Assembly: GCA_001025035.1 (NCBI GenBank)
Contig: LCZK01000009.1
Coordinates: 620,001 to 684,000, forward strand
DNA: 64,000 nt
Source: Actinobacteria bacterium IMCC26207
Lineage (GTDB): Bacteria; Actinomycetota; Acidimicrobiia; Acidimicrobiales; Microtrichaceae
Direction of reading: 5' to 3'
The notes beneath the pieces were generated by a model. The model was not told the origin of the DNA. It saw only the letters and a list, made by a program, of their open reading frames with translations, and searched no databases. The translations under genes were made by a program, and so were the position numbers. Below are positions 43,689-51,141 of this stretch, piece after piece (within the stretch, counting starts at the first letter, position 1; each line of letters begins with the position of its first letter).

Positions 43689-46271
43689 CTACGTGGCCAC
43701 CGGCCTAGCAGTGGGAACCCTGCTGAGCTGAGTTGACCACCAAGATTCGACCCGCTCAGCAACGGCGTCGAGTTCGCTCTGCTCAAGCCAAGAGCGGACC
43801 TGATCAAGGCGTGCTGCGATTTCTGGAGCCGTTGCATCTGCCGCAATGCTCATGCTTCCTGGGAACCCCGCTAAGGCCGACAAACCCTCGGCTTTGAGTC
43901 GGTAATACTCTGAGTCAACGACCAGCAATGCCGGCGTGTTGGCCTGCAACGCCCAAAGCGCTAAGTGATACGAGTGCGTGACCACGAATGATGCTCGCGA
44001 CAGCAGACCAATGGTCAGCTCAACGGATTGGCCGGTATCGATCACTCTCCAAGGGGCAGCAAGATTCGCAGTCCTAGCAATGCCCGCAAGTAGTTCCGCT
44101 TCTGCTGGCGGATTGTTGTTGACTGCAAGCCCGAGCACACTCAAGTTGGATTCAACCCCAAGTTGGTCCACCGCCGCTGCCAGGTCGCCTAGTTGGGTGC
44201 TACCAACATAGGAAGCCTCGCGAGCATGGAACACCAAGAATTCCCCGTCTGGAACTAGAGCCGACCGAAGCACCTGATCTAGCAGTTGCGAGTCGGCTTC
44301 CGCAGGAGGATTAGCTGTGACTGCAGACCTATCTCTTACTGCAGACGCATCCCTGACTGCAGACGCATCCCTGACTGCAGACGCATCCCTGACTGCAGAC
44401 ATAGCATCGTCGCCAACTAACTCAACCTTGCCGGGCTGCTGGGACTCGATCAGTTTCGTCGAGCCTGCATCCCGACAGCCGAATGCTTGGGCCTGGCTAG
44501 CCATCAACTGAACAAGCAGGAGTTCCTGTGCGTCGCAGGGTCCGACCCCCTGACCAGATACAACCACCGGAACCCCAGCAGCCGACAAACACAGCGAGAG
44601 TGCGACCCGCGGCCGCAGCAGATTCTGAGCAAAGGCAGAGGCGAGGTTGCCGCCGCCAAGAAAAAATGCGCCTTGGTAACTACCCAAATTCAGCAATGGC
44701 GGGGTGGCCTGCGCAGCAGAAATCTGTTCGGCAGTTACCTGCCCTTGGCTCAGATCAGCACCTCTGCTGAGTTCCTCTGGGCGCAACCCAGTCCAAGCCT
44801 GGAGTACGGTCCCAATCCAAGCCACGGGTTGTCCGCCCATTTGTGGAAGAGCCCGATCTGAAATCATCTCGATTCGACAGTCTGGGAATGCCCGGCGAAT
44901 CCGCTGCACAGCACACGCGCTGATTGCATCATCGCCAATGTTGCCGACCCCACCTGGAGCAACCACCAAGATTCGGGGCCCGCTTGGAGATGGCGCAACG
45001 GGCTGAGCCGCAGTAGTCAGAGGAACGCCAACTCGGGCTTCGGCGCTAGCAGATGCCCACAGAATACCAGTGGCGGGATGTGCGCCGAACAACAGGAACT
45101 GCTCAAAATCTGGGTCGTCATACAAGTAGCGGCGGGCGATCCGATTCTCGACACTTTTGTGATCGGCTGCAGTTGTGCTGTGACGCAGCAACGTCTTGCG
45201 GTAGTAGCCCAGCACGGCCGGAACAAACGCCACTGGCTTTCCTTGTCGAAGCGTTCGTAGGAGCAGTTCAAGATCATCGGCAACCCCGGCGAGTTGCGGG
45301 TCGGTTGAGTAACCACCGGCATTCAACACACTCTCAACATCGATGATGGCCATCGAATCGAAGCAGTACCCATTGCGAAGGCTCCACGGAGATGGTGCAT
45401 AGGCGAAGGCATCCCACTCGGCCCGAATCCCAGCTTCAGACTCGGTCGAGGCCAAGACATGCCCAAAGGTGATAGCGGCTCGGTGTGTCGCAGCCACTTC
45501 GTAGACCTGGGCCACACCTGCGGGAGACAACCGATTATCCGCATCAAGAATGACGGCATGAGTGGTAGGGCATGCGGCGAGTAGGGCATTTCGCGCCCGG
45601 GTCAGACTGAGGTTTACCTTGGAGCGAATGACAAGAATCCTGGAATCCTCATTCAGGGATTCAAGCAGCATCGCAGTCTCGTCGTTCGACGCATCGTCGA
45701 AGATCAGGATCTTCCCCGCAAGATGATCTGGTAGTAACTCGAGTGACTGCAGCGCCGAGTCGATTGCCCTTCGCAGCCATGCCCCATGGTTCCAGGTAAT
45801 GATCATCACGCTCAGGCCTTCGACTCTGAGTGTTGGTGCGGGTAGCCCTGCAATCAACTCGGCCAGGGCAGCATCCCGACTCGGGGCGAGCGTTGCTTCA
45901 AGGTCTACCCCAGCTGCGTGAATTGCCTGAGAAACCAAGCTGGAAAGTTCGCTGTGTCTTCTCTGAGCTAGCGAGTCAGAACTCACCTGCAAGGAATGCA
46001 ACTGCGCAAGCAATTCGGACTGCTGTTCGATGTGTTGCAAGAGCGGCTGCAACTGCGCCGTTTGGCTCTCTCGCGCCCAGGCAATCTCGGATTCGATGCG
46101 CTGCAAGCGAGCATGAAGCGACTCGATGAGCGCAGTCGTTTCTCCGGCTGTGGCCAAAAGAGAATGACTCGCTGAATCGAGATGCTGCGAGACCCGGTCG
46201 ATGCGTTCAGTGCGCGCAGGGATTCCCCGCAGTCGCGACAGCCAACCTCTCAGACCGCCCTGGCCGCTCAA
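43689..46271 (-). CDS. Fusion: coiled coil, GT2 glycosyltransferase and polysaccharide pyruvyl transferase
   Basis: An 860-residue protein of three parts. Residues 1-130 are helical/coiled coil. Residues ~153-400 are a GT-A glycosyltransferase (LSVMIITWNHGAWLRRAIDSAL, LIFDDASNDET, VILDADNRLSP with the DxD-like metal site, DDLELLLRTLRQG). Residues ~430-860 are a CsaB/WcaK-type pyruvyl transferase (RILVVAPGGVGNIGDDAI, FFLGGGNLASAF, VSGQGVGPCDAQE, FGCRDAGSTKLI, THSYHLALWALQ). A four-fold SAVRDA repeat interrupts the third part. The enzyme likely adds a sugar and pyruvyl group to a wall or capsular glycan. It overlaps the upstream PP-loop gene by 4 bp. Confidence 0.85.
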   Translation of the reverse strand: MSGQGGLRGWLSRLRGIPARTERIDRVSQHLDSASHSLLATAGETTALIESLHARLQRIESEIAWARESQTAQLQPLLQHIEQQSELLAQLHSLQVSSDSLAQRRHSELSSLVSQAIHAAGVDLEATLAPSRDAALAELIAGLPAPTLRVEGLSVMIITWNHGAWLRRAIDSALQSLELLPDHLAGKILIFDDASNDETAMLLESLNEDSRILVIRSKVNLSLTRARNALLAACPTTHAVILDADNRLSPAGVAQVYEVAATHRAAITFGHVLASTESEAGIRAEWDAFAYAPSPWSLRNGYCFDSMAIIDVESVLNAGGYSTDPQLAGVADDLELLLRTLRQGKPVAFVPAVLGYYRKTLLRHSTTAADHKSVENRIARRYLYDDPDFEQFLLFGAHPATGILWASASAEARVGVPLTTAAQPVAPSPSGPRILVVAPGGVGNIGDDAISACAVQRIRRAFPDCRIEMISDRALPQMGGQPVAWIGTVLQAWTGLRPEELSRGADLSQGQVTAEQISAAQATPPLLNLGSYQGAFFLGGGNLASAFAQNLLRPRVALSLCLSAAGVPVVVSGQGVGPCDAQELLLVQLMASQAQAFGCRDAGSTKLIESQQPGKVELVGDDAMSAVRDASAVRDASAVRDASAVRDRSAVTANPPAEADSQLLDQVLRSALVPDGEFLVFHAREASYVGSTQLGDLAAAVDQLGVESNLSVLGLAVNNNPPAEAELLAGIARTANLAAPWRVIDTGQSVELTIGLLSRASFVVTHSYHLALWALQANTPALLVVDSEYYRLKAEGLSALAGFPGSMSIAADATAPEIAARLDQVRSWLEQSELDAVAERVESWWSTQLSRVPTARPVAT
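44317..44401 (-). repeat. In-frame 18-bp repeats coding SAVRDA
   Basis: Four near-exact 18-bp units (CTGACTGCAGACGCATCC on the plus strand) inside the pyruvyl-transferase domain, coding SAVRDA on the gene strand. Length is a multiple of three. Confidence 0.92.
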
Positions 46272-47947
46272 GACGCTGCGGTCTTCGCTAGATACTCAGA
46301 GGTAACCGGCGGGCCGAGTACAGCGAGTTGAACCGCTGCCCGAAAGATCTGTTGGAGCTCTTCATCAGTCGGAATTCCCTGCTCAATCTGCTGCGTGCCA
46401 CGCAGGAGTGGCCAAGCCCAGACGGGAAGCTCAGATCTCACAAGTTTCAGCTGTTCCTCGTGCATCAATTGAATGGGCGCACACCCATGCTCAATTGCCT
46501 CGGTCAAACGAATGCCATCGAGAAACGCGTCCTCGCTGAACCAACAGCGCAATTTGGATGCCCTCAAGAGCCTAGAAACCGCACCCGGTGGAACACCAGA
46601 AATCTCTGCGTCAACAATGAGGACTGCACCCGGTAGCCAGTGATCCGTCAGCTCAGCAGCTAACTCAACTGACCCTGAACCCTTGCGATCAGTCAGACAC
46701 CAGTCAATCGGTCGTTGAACGTCCACACTCAGCGCGCATAACGCATGACGATGTTCGAGCGGCAGCGGGATACTGCGAGCGTTGCTACCCCAACCAACTA
46801 ACTCCTGGGGGCTAACTGAACCCCCGGCCGTAGCAAATCTGGCAGCAGGGTCAAGCCCTGCGAGGCCACGTCGGTCTCCGTTTGCGATCCGGGAGAGGTA
46901 ATCCTCCCAGGCCTGTCGAAGGACAACGTGATCCTCGCCAATTGCGTCGACGACTTGCGCCAAGGCCACTGCCGGACTGGGTCCGCCAAGCTGACGAATC
47001 GCCTCGGGGTTGAACGGTTCATCAAAAGCAGACTCAACAAGGTCAGCCGCGCCAACCAACTCAAAACAAGTCATGGTGTGTAGGCACTTCAGACACCTTC
47101 CGCAGTTCCTGCGTGTATTGCCCTGCCAACACACTTTGAGCGCCACTGCTAGATCTGGTCGAGTTGCGACAACAGCGGCCTTTTGCACACGACCCATATC
47201 TGGGTGAACGGCAACTACTTGAGTGGTAGCGGTTGACCACATCGGATCAAGGCGGGCGCTACTGCCATGCGGGCCATCGTGCGCAGCGTCAACAGTCTGA
47301 GAAATGCTGAGTCTGTCCAACATGGGACCCAGAACAAGTGCGGTCCCTAGTAGCACTGCCCCGTGCGTCTCCCCCCACGGAAGAAACCTGTCGGCCTCGT
47401 CCCGGAGATTTGTCCTGAGTCGAATCAACGGCAGACCCACCGAGTCAGCCACTGCTTGCGTGTCGGCCCAAATTTGAGCACCGAGCCGCGGCGAGTGATT
47501 CGGCTCGAGGCCATCGACACCAATGAGCTGCGTGACTGCTGGCGCAGACCCATCAAGCGCAGCAACTAGCGATGCAGTTGAATCAACGCCGCGGGTAAAG
47601 AGCAGCCCTGACTGCCCATGTTCCCCAGTGGGCACCTCGGCTGTCTCGACAGCTACCTGAATGTTTGGAACAGACCAGCCCCACCACTCGGCAAAGAGTT
47701 CTGCCGCCGAGCGCAGGCCATCAAGCTGTGCTGGCGAAATAGCTTGGTCGATCTGAAGGTCTTCGCCCAGAAATGAGCAGAGCACCGTGGCGAGGGGTAA
47801 AAAAGGAACCACGCTTGGAGCTACAAACCGAACGAACTCCGAGGGCGCACCAATTTGCCAGGACCGCTCTTTGCCAGAAATCACCACACCACAAACGAGC
47901 CGAACCTGATCCTGATCAAGAGAGAGACTTGGCTCAAAGACCCGCAC
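46268..47947 (-). CDS. PP-loop ATPase-like protein with Cys cluster (MurL/QueC-like architecture)
   Basis: A 559-residue protein I cannot name with certainty. Around residue 112 is LLFTRGVDSTASLVAAL, a variant of the SGGxDS PP-loop of ATP-pyrophosphatases, with the pyrophosphate-binding Ser-Gly replaced by Thr-Arg. Near residue 290 is CWQGNTRRNCGRCLKC, a zinc-type cysteine cluster as in QueC and MurL-like proteins. The C-terminal third (VELAAELTDHW, RCWFSEDAFLDGIRLTEAIEHGCAPIQLM) resembles the donor half of a glycosyltransferase. It is coupled (4 bp) to the GT2-pyruvyltransferase fusion, so a joint role in a cell-surface glycan is likely. GTG start. Confidence 0.7.
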   Translation of the reverse strand: MRVFEPSLSLDQDQVRLVCGVVISGKERSWQIGAPSEFVRFVAPSVVPFLPLATVLCSFLGEDLQIDQAISPAQLDGLRSAAELFAEWWGWSVPNIQVAVETAEVPTGEHGQSGLLFTRGVDSTASLVAALDGSAPAVTQLIGVDGLEPNHSPRLGAQIWADTQAVADSVGLPLIRLRTNLRDEADRFLPWGETHGAVLLGTALVLGPMLDRLSISQTVDAAHDGPHGSSARLDPMWSTATTQVVAVHPDMGRVQKAAVVATRPDLAVALKVCWQGNTRRNCGRCLKCLHTMTCFELVGAADLVESAFDEPFNPEAIRQLGGPSPAVALAQVVDAIGEDHVVLRQAWEDYLSRIANGDRRGLAGLDPAARFATAGGSVSPQELVGWGSNARSIPLPLEHRHALCALSVDVQRPIDWCLTDRKGSGSVELAAELTDHWLPGAVLIVDAEISGVPPGAVSRLLRASKLRCWFSEDAFLDGIRLTEAIEHGCAPIQLMHEEQLKLVRSELPVWAWPLLRGTQQIEQGIPTDEELQQIFRAAVQLAVLGPPVTSEYLAKTAAS

Positions 47948-47977
47948 GGTCGAAAGCTAGCAGCGCTCCGTCAACAA

Positions 47978-48352
47978 TCAGTCAGCGATCACCGTGCGAC
48001 CGAAGGGCCACAGGGCAAGCACACCAATCTTGAATGACTGAACTGCAAACGGGATTCCGATGATGGTGATGCACAACAGAACCGCTGTCGCCATTGAGGC
48101 AAGAAACAATCCCCATCCAAAAAGTAAGAGCCATATCACGTTGAACACTGTTTCCAGCACGGTTGAACCCTCATCAGTGGCGACCACAGTCCGCCCAAAC
48201 GGCCACAAGGAAAAACCCGCCAGCTTGAAGGCCTGAATACCAAATGGAATCCCAACGATGGTGATGCAGCAGACAACCCCTGCAAATGCCCACCCCAAGG
48301 CCAACCAAAACCCAGCAAGAACAAACCACAAGATGTTTCCGATTGTCTTCAC
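47978..48352 (-). CDS. YccF-family membrane protein
   Basis: A 124-residue protein made of two similar halves, each with a pair of helices and the phrase CITIVGIPFGIQAFKLAGFSLWPFGRTV (first) or CITIIGIPFAVQSFKIGVLALWPFGRTV (second). This duplicated GIPF-WPFGR pattern is the YccF (DUF307) family. Function unknown. It is 30 bp upstream of the PP-loop gene on the same strand. Start GTG. Confidence 0.9.
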   Translation of the reverse strand: MKTIGNILWFVLAGFWLALGWAFAGVVCCITIVGIPFGIQAFKLAGFSLWPFGRTVVATDEGSTVLETVFNVIWLLLFGWGLFLASMATAVLLCITIIGIPFAVQSFKIGVLALWPFGRTVIAD

Positions 48353-48481
48353 CGCTGGAGGCTAGCCCCAACCATGCGATCTCTGGCTTTGAAAGCCGCC
48401 GAAAGAGAATCCGCCCACCTTCAGGGGGTCTGACACAGGAAGAAAGGGGAACTTCAGAGGCACTCCTGACAGACTGAGCAC

Positions 48482-49171
48482 GTGCCACACCGCCACCATC
48501 AACACCCCTCGGCGAGAGTTTCGGCTCGTACTTGGTGGATTGCCTCGCTCTTCTCATTGGGTTCGCTCTGCTTTGCGCTTGGCCCCCTACCTCCGGTGGC
48601 TGTCTGGCTTGGCGATCGCAACGACGCGCTTGTCTTTGTATTCGGTGCAATCTGCTTTACTAGCGCTGCATCACTGTCGTTTCTGCAAGTTGTGGGTGAG
48701 GGACAAGGCAGCGGTGTTGCGGGCAGCGGGTCGACCGTTCGACGCTGGCGACAGCCCGAATCCTCTGACTGGTGGGCGGACGGCATTCAGTTGATCGGCA
48801 CCCTTGCGTTCAACGTGACCACCGTGATGGCGTTGGCCGTGGGATGGTCGGCTCGGCAGGAGAACGTCAGGGTCTGGGCACCCGACATGATCGGGTCGGT
48901 CTGCTTCTTGCTCTCGAGCTTTGTAGCACTGTCGGCAGCGGCCGCCGCTGGGCGTCAACTCCGCGCAGCCGATACGGGCTGGTGGATTGCTGTGCTGAAT
49001 CTTTGCGGGTCGGCAGCCTTTGGTCTTGCAGCCGTCGCAGCGCTGGTACTGCCAGCATCCGGCGGCCTTGCTGCACCACGGATGGACAACCTAGGAACCT
49101 CCGTCGGCGGCTTCTTCTTCCTTGTGGCCTCGCTACTTCTGGTCACTGAGGCGAAGGAAGCCGGCACCTGA
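48482..49171 (+). CDS. Multi-pass membrane protein, hypothetical
   Basis: A 229-residue protein with about six helices in two halves, His-rich N-terminus (PHRHHQHP), motifs WWIASLFSLGSLCFALGP, DWWADGIQLIGTLAFNVTTV, GSVCFLLSSFVAL and GWWIAVLNLCGSAAFGLAAV. The repeated W-x3-G/N-x2-GS pattern recalls YrhK-like proteins. GTG start. Divergent from yccF and followed by palindromic repeat copy 1. Confidence 0.7.
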   Translation: MPHRHHQHPSARVSARTWWIASLFSLGSLCFALGPLPPVAVWLGDRNDALVFVFGAICFTSAASLSFLQVVGEGQGSGVAGSGSTVRRWRQPESSDWWADGIQLIGTLAFNVTTVMALAVGWSARQENVRVWAPDMIGSVCFLLSSFVALSAAAAAGRQLRAADTGWWIAVLNLCGSAAFGLAAVAALVLPASGGLAAPRMDNLGTSVGGFFFLVASLLLVTEAKEAGT

Positions 49172-49187
49172 CTACTGGCGCTACCCA

Positions 49188-49245
49188 CTCTCGTTTCGTA
49201 ATGCGCCTGACCCCCTATAGGGGGTCAGGCGCAAGACAGAGCGAG
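49188..49245. repeat. Palindromic repeat, copy 1
   Basis: Centre TGCGCCTGACCCCC/TATA axis gives a perfect 32-bp palindrome (49202-49233); outer arms CTCGTTTCGTAA and GACAGAGCGAG pair imperfectly. Lies between two convergent genes, 16 and 63 bases from their stops. A further ~20 bp on the right is shared with copy 2 only. Confidence 0.95.
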
Positions 49246-49308
49246 GGAATTTGAGTTGTCAGCCGTTGATTAGATCTCATTTCAAATCCAGAGGTCTTGC
49301 CAACTCGC

Positions 49309-50079
49309 CTATTTCGGTGGAAACCGCAGCGCTCCGTCGAGCCGAATGTTCTCGCCGTTGAGGTAATCGTTGCGGAGAATTGACTCGACGAGCAGCGCGA
49401 ACTCCTCGGGTCGTCCAAGTCTCTTAGGGTTGACGATGCTGGCAACTAGATCCTGCTTCATTGCTTCTGGGGCCATCTCCATGAGCGGCGTACCCATCGT
49501 GCCGGGTGCAATGGCACAGACCCGGATTCCTAGAGGAGCCATGTCACGGGCCATCGGCAACGTCATGCCCAGAATCGCAGCTTTGGCCGAGGCGTAGGCC
49601 AGTTGTCCGGTCTGGCCTTCCATACCTGCGATCGACGCAGTGTTCACCACAACTCCTCGCTGGCCATCCTCATTGGGCTCGTTTACAGACATCGCAGCGG
49701 CCACGAGGCGCGTGACGTTAAAAGTGCCCAAGGCATTCATTGTCATGGTGTCGATGAAGCTCTGTTTGTCATGGGGCACTCCCCCACGTCCAACTAAGCG
49801 CCCGGCACCTGCTGCGCCGCCAGCAACATTCACGAGGAACGCCAAGGTGCCCATACTTTGGGCGGCGGTAATCGCTTCGGTCACAGCGGAATCATCGTTG
49901 ATGTCTCCGCCGACACCGGCGACACCCGAACCAAGTTCCTCTGCGAGCGCTTCAGCGCGATCCGAAGCCTGATCGAAGACAACGACCGAGACTCCAAGTT
50001 CATGCAGGTGGCGAACAGTTGCCGCTCCCAGTCCTCCGGCGCCGCCGGTAACGATTGCCGACTTACCTTCGAGTTGCAT
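49309..50079 (-). CDS. SDR oxidoreductase (HSD10/3-hydroxyacyl-CoA dehydrogenase type II-like)
   Basis: A 256-residue classical short-chain dehydrogenase. NAD-binding GGAGGLGAATVRHLHELG, NVAGG, catalytic Ser in VVVNTASIAGMEGQTGQ and YASAKAAILGMT (YxxxK). The long insert around AGAGRLVGRGGVPHDKQSF and the end AIAPGTMGTPLMEMAPEAMKQDL match human HSD10-like enzymes of fatty and branched acyl-CoA or steroid oxidation. AGGAG site before the ATG. Second gene of a two-SDR operon (gap 42 bp). Confidence 0.9.
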   Translation of the reverse strand: MQLEGKSAIVTGGAGGLGAATVRHLHELGVSVVVFDQASDRAEALAEELGSGVAGVGGDINDDSAVTEAITAAQSMGTLAFLVNVAGGAAGAGRLVGRGGVPHDKQSFIDTMTMNALGTFNVTRLVAAAMSVNEPNEDGQRGVVVNTASIAGMEGQTGQLAYASAKAAILGMTLPMARDMAPLGIRVCAIAPGTMGTPLMEMAPEAMKQDLVASIVNPKRLGRPEEFALLVESILRNDYLNGENIRLDGALRFPPK

Positions 50080-50121
50080 AGTGAACTCCTGCTGCGAATG
50101 CCCTGACCCTGTTCACGGAAC

Positions 50122-50955
50122 TCAACCAAACCGTCCGTACAGGAACTCGGCCACAGGAGTTGCCGGTTCGAATGAATGCGCCAGACCAGAGGCCAGATAG
50201 CCCGAATCAGAGACAATCGTCTGACCGGTTACTGCTGCTGCGGCCCTGCTACACAAGAACACCAGCACGGCCGCTTGCTCCTCTGGGCTAGACGCTGAGA
50301 TGCCGATCTCTTCTCGGTAGTCCGAGCCAAAGTCCAGCCATGTCTCGGCGTTTGCTTGTGCCAGCGGGGTGAGAGTGGGGCCAGGGCAGACAGCGTTAAT
50401 TCGGATTCCACGCGCAAGCAGCGGCGCACCTTGAGCTGCGACGTACGCGCACATCGCACGCTTCATCGACAGGTAGTCGGCCTTTCCGTGTTCGACCACC
50501 CAAGCAACAGAATCATCCCAGTCACTGATTGCTAAGAACTCCAGCAGCGGCTCAAGCTCTGCCTCCCAGCCAAGGCCCGCAGCAGAGGAGATCATCCCAA
50601 TAGCACTGCCTCGGGGCAACCACTCGTTCTCCAAAAGACCGTCGATCAGGTAGCGATGCCCGATGAAGTTGATGCGCTCAATCCCCGGCGTGCCATCGGC
50701 TACCCCCGCGCAGGAGAAAACCACGTCGACTGGACTGCCAAGTTCCTCAAGTGCCTCATCGATCGATGAGCGCTCAGACAGGTTGAGACGAATCGACTTC
50801 CTGTCGGGGTGATCAACCGGCACGATGTCCATGACAGTGACCTTGGCGCCCGCATCAGCGGCAAGGTCGGCCACTGCTGCGCCCATACCGCTAGCACCGC
50901 CGACTACTAACGCCCGAAGACCGTCATACCTGAATGCATCGAAGGCACTATCCAT
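50122..50955 (-). CDS. SDR family oxidoreductase
   Basis: A 277-residue short-chain dehydrogenase with VVGGASGMGAAVADLAADAG, CAGVADGTPG, active-site Ser in MISSAAGLGWE and YLSMKRAMCAYV (YxxxK). The variants of the C-terminal segment (NAVCPGPTLTPLAQ) fit a classical SDR that acts on alcohols such as steroid or terpenoid hydroxyls (3-alpha-HSD-like). First gene of the SDR pair. GGGGGA site before the ATG. Confidence 0.88.
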   Translation of the reverse strand: MDSAFDAFRYDGLRALVVGGASGMGAAVADLAADAGAKVTVMDIVPVDHPDRKSIRLNLSERSSIDEALEELGSPVDVVFSCAGVADGTPGIERINFIGHRYLIDGLLENEWLPRGSAIGMISSAAGLGWEAELEPLLEFLAISDWDDSVAWVVEHGKADYLSMKRAMCAYVAAQGAPLLARGIRINAVCPGPTLTPLAQANAETWLDFGSDYREEIGISASSPEEQAAVLVFLCSRAAAAVTGQTIVSDSGYLASGLAHSFEPATPVAEFLYGRFG

Positions 50956-51070
50956 GTGATCCCCCTTGATTTGGCGGTTGCTCGAAAGCTGGCAAACCCT
51001 AGTGGAACCTCATGCTGACAGGCCGTGGAAAGGTGAGTACATCAATTTCCCGCGGGCCAGTTGCCCCACC

Positions 51071-51128
51071 AACTCGTTTCGTAATGCGCCTGACCTCCTA
51101 TAGGGGGTCAGGAGCAAGACAGAGCGAG
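51071..51128. repeat. Palindromic repeat, copy 2
   Basis: Left arm CTCGTTTCGTAATGCGCCTG, core GACCTCCTATAGGGGGTC, right arm GGAGCAAGACAGAGCGAG. Same orientation as copy 1, with shared flank to about 51148 that includes the stop codon of the next gene. Confidence 0.95.
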
Positions 51129-51141
51129 GAGATTTGGGTTG

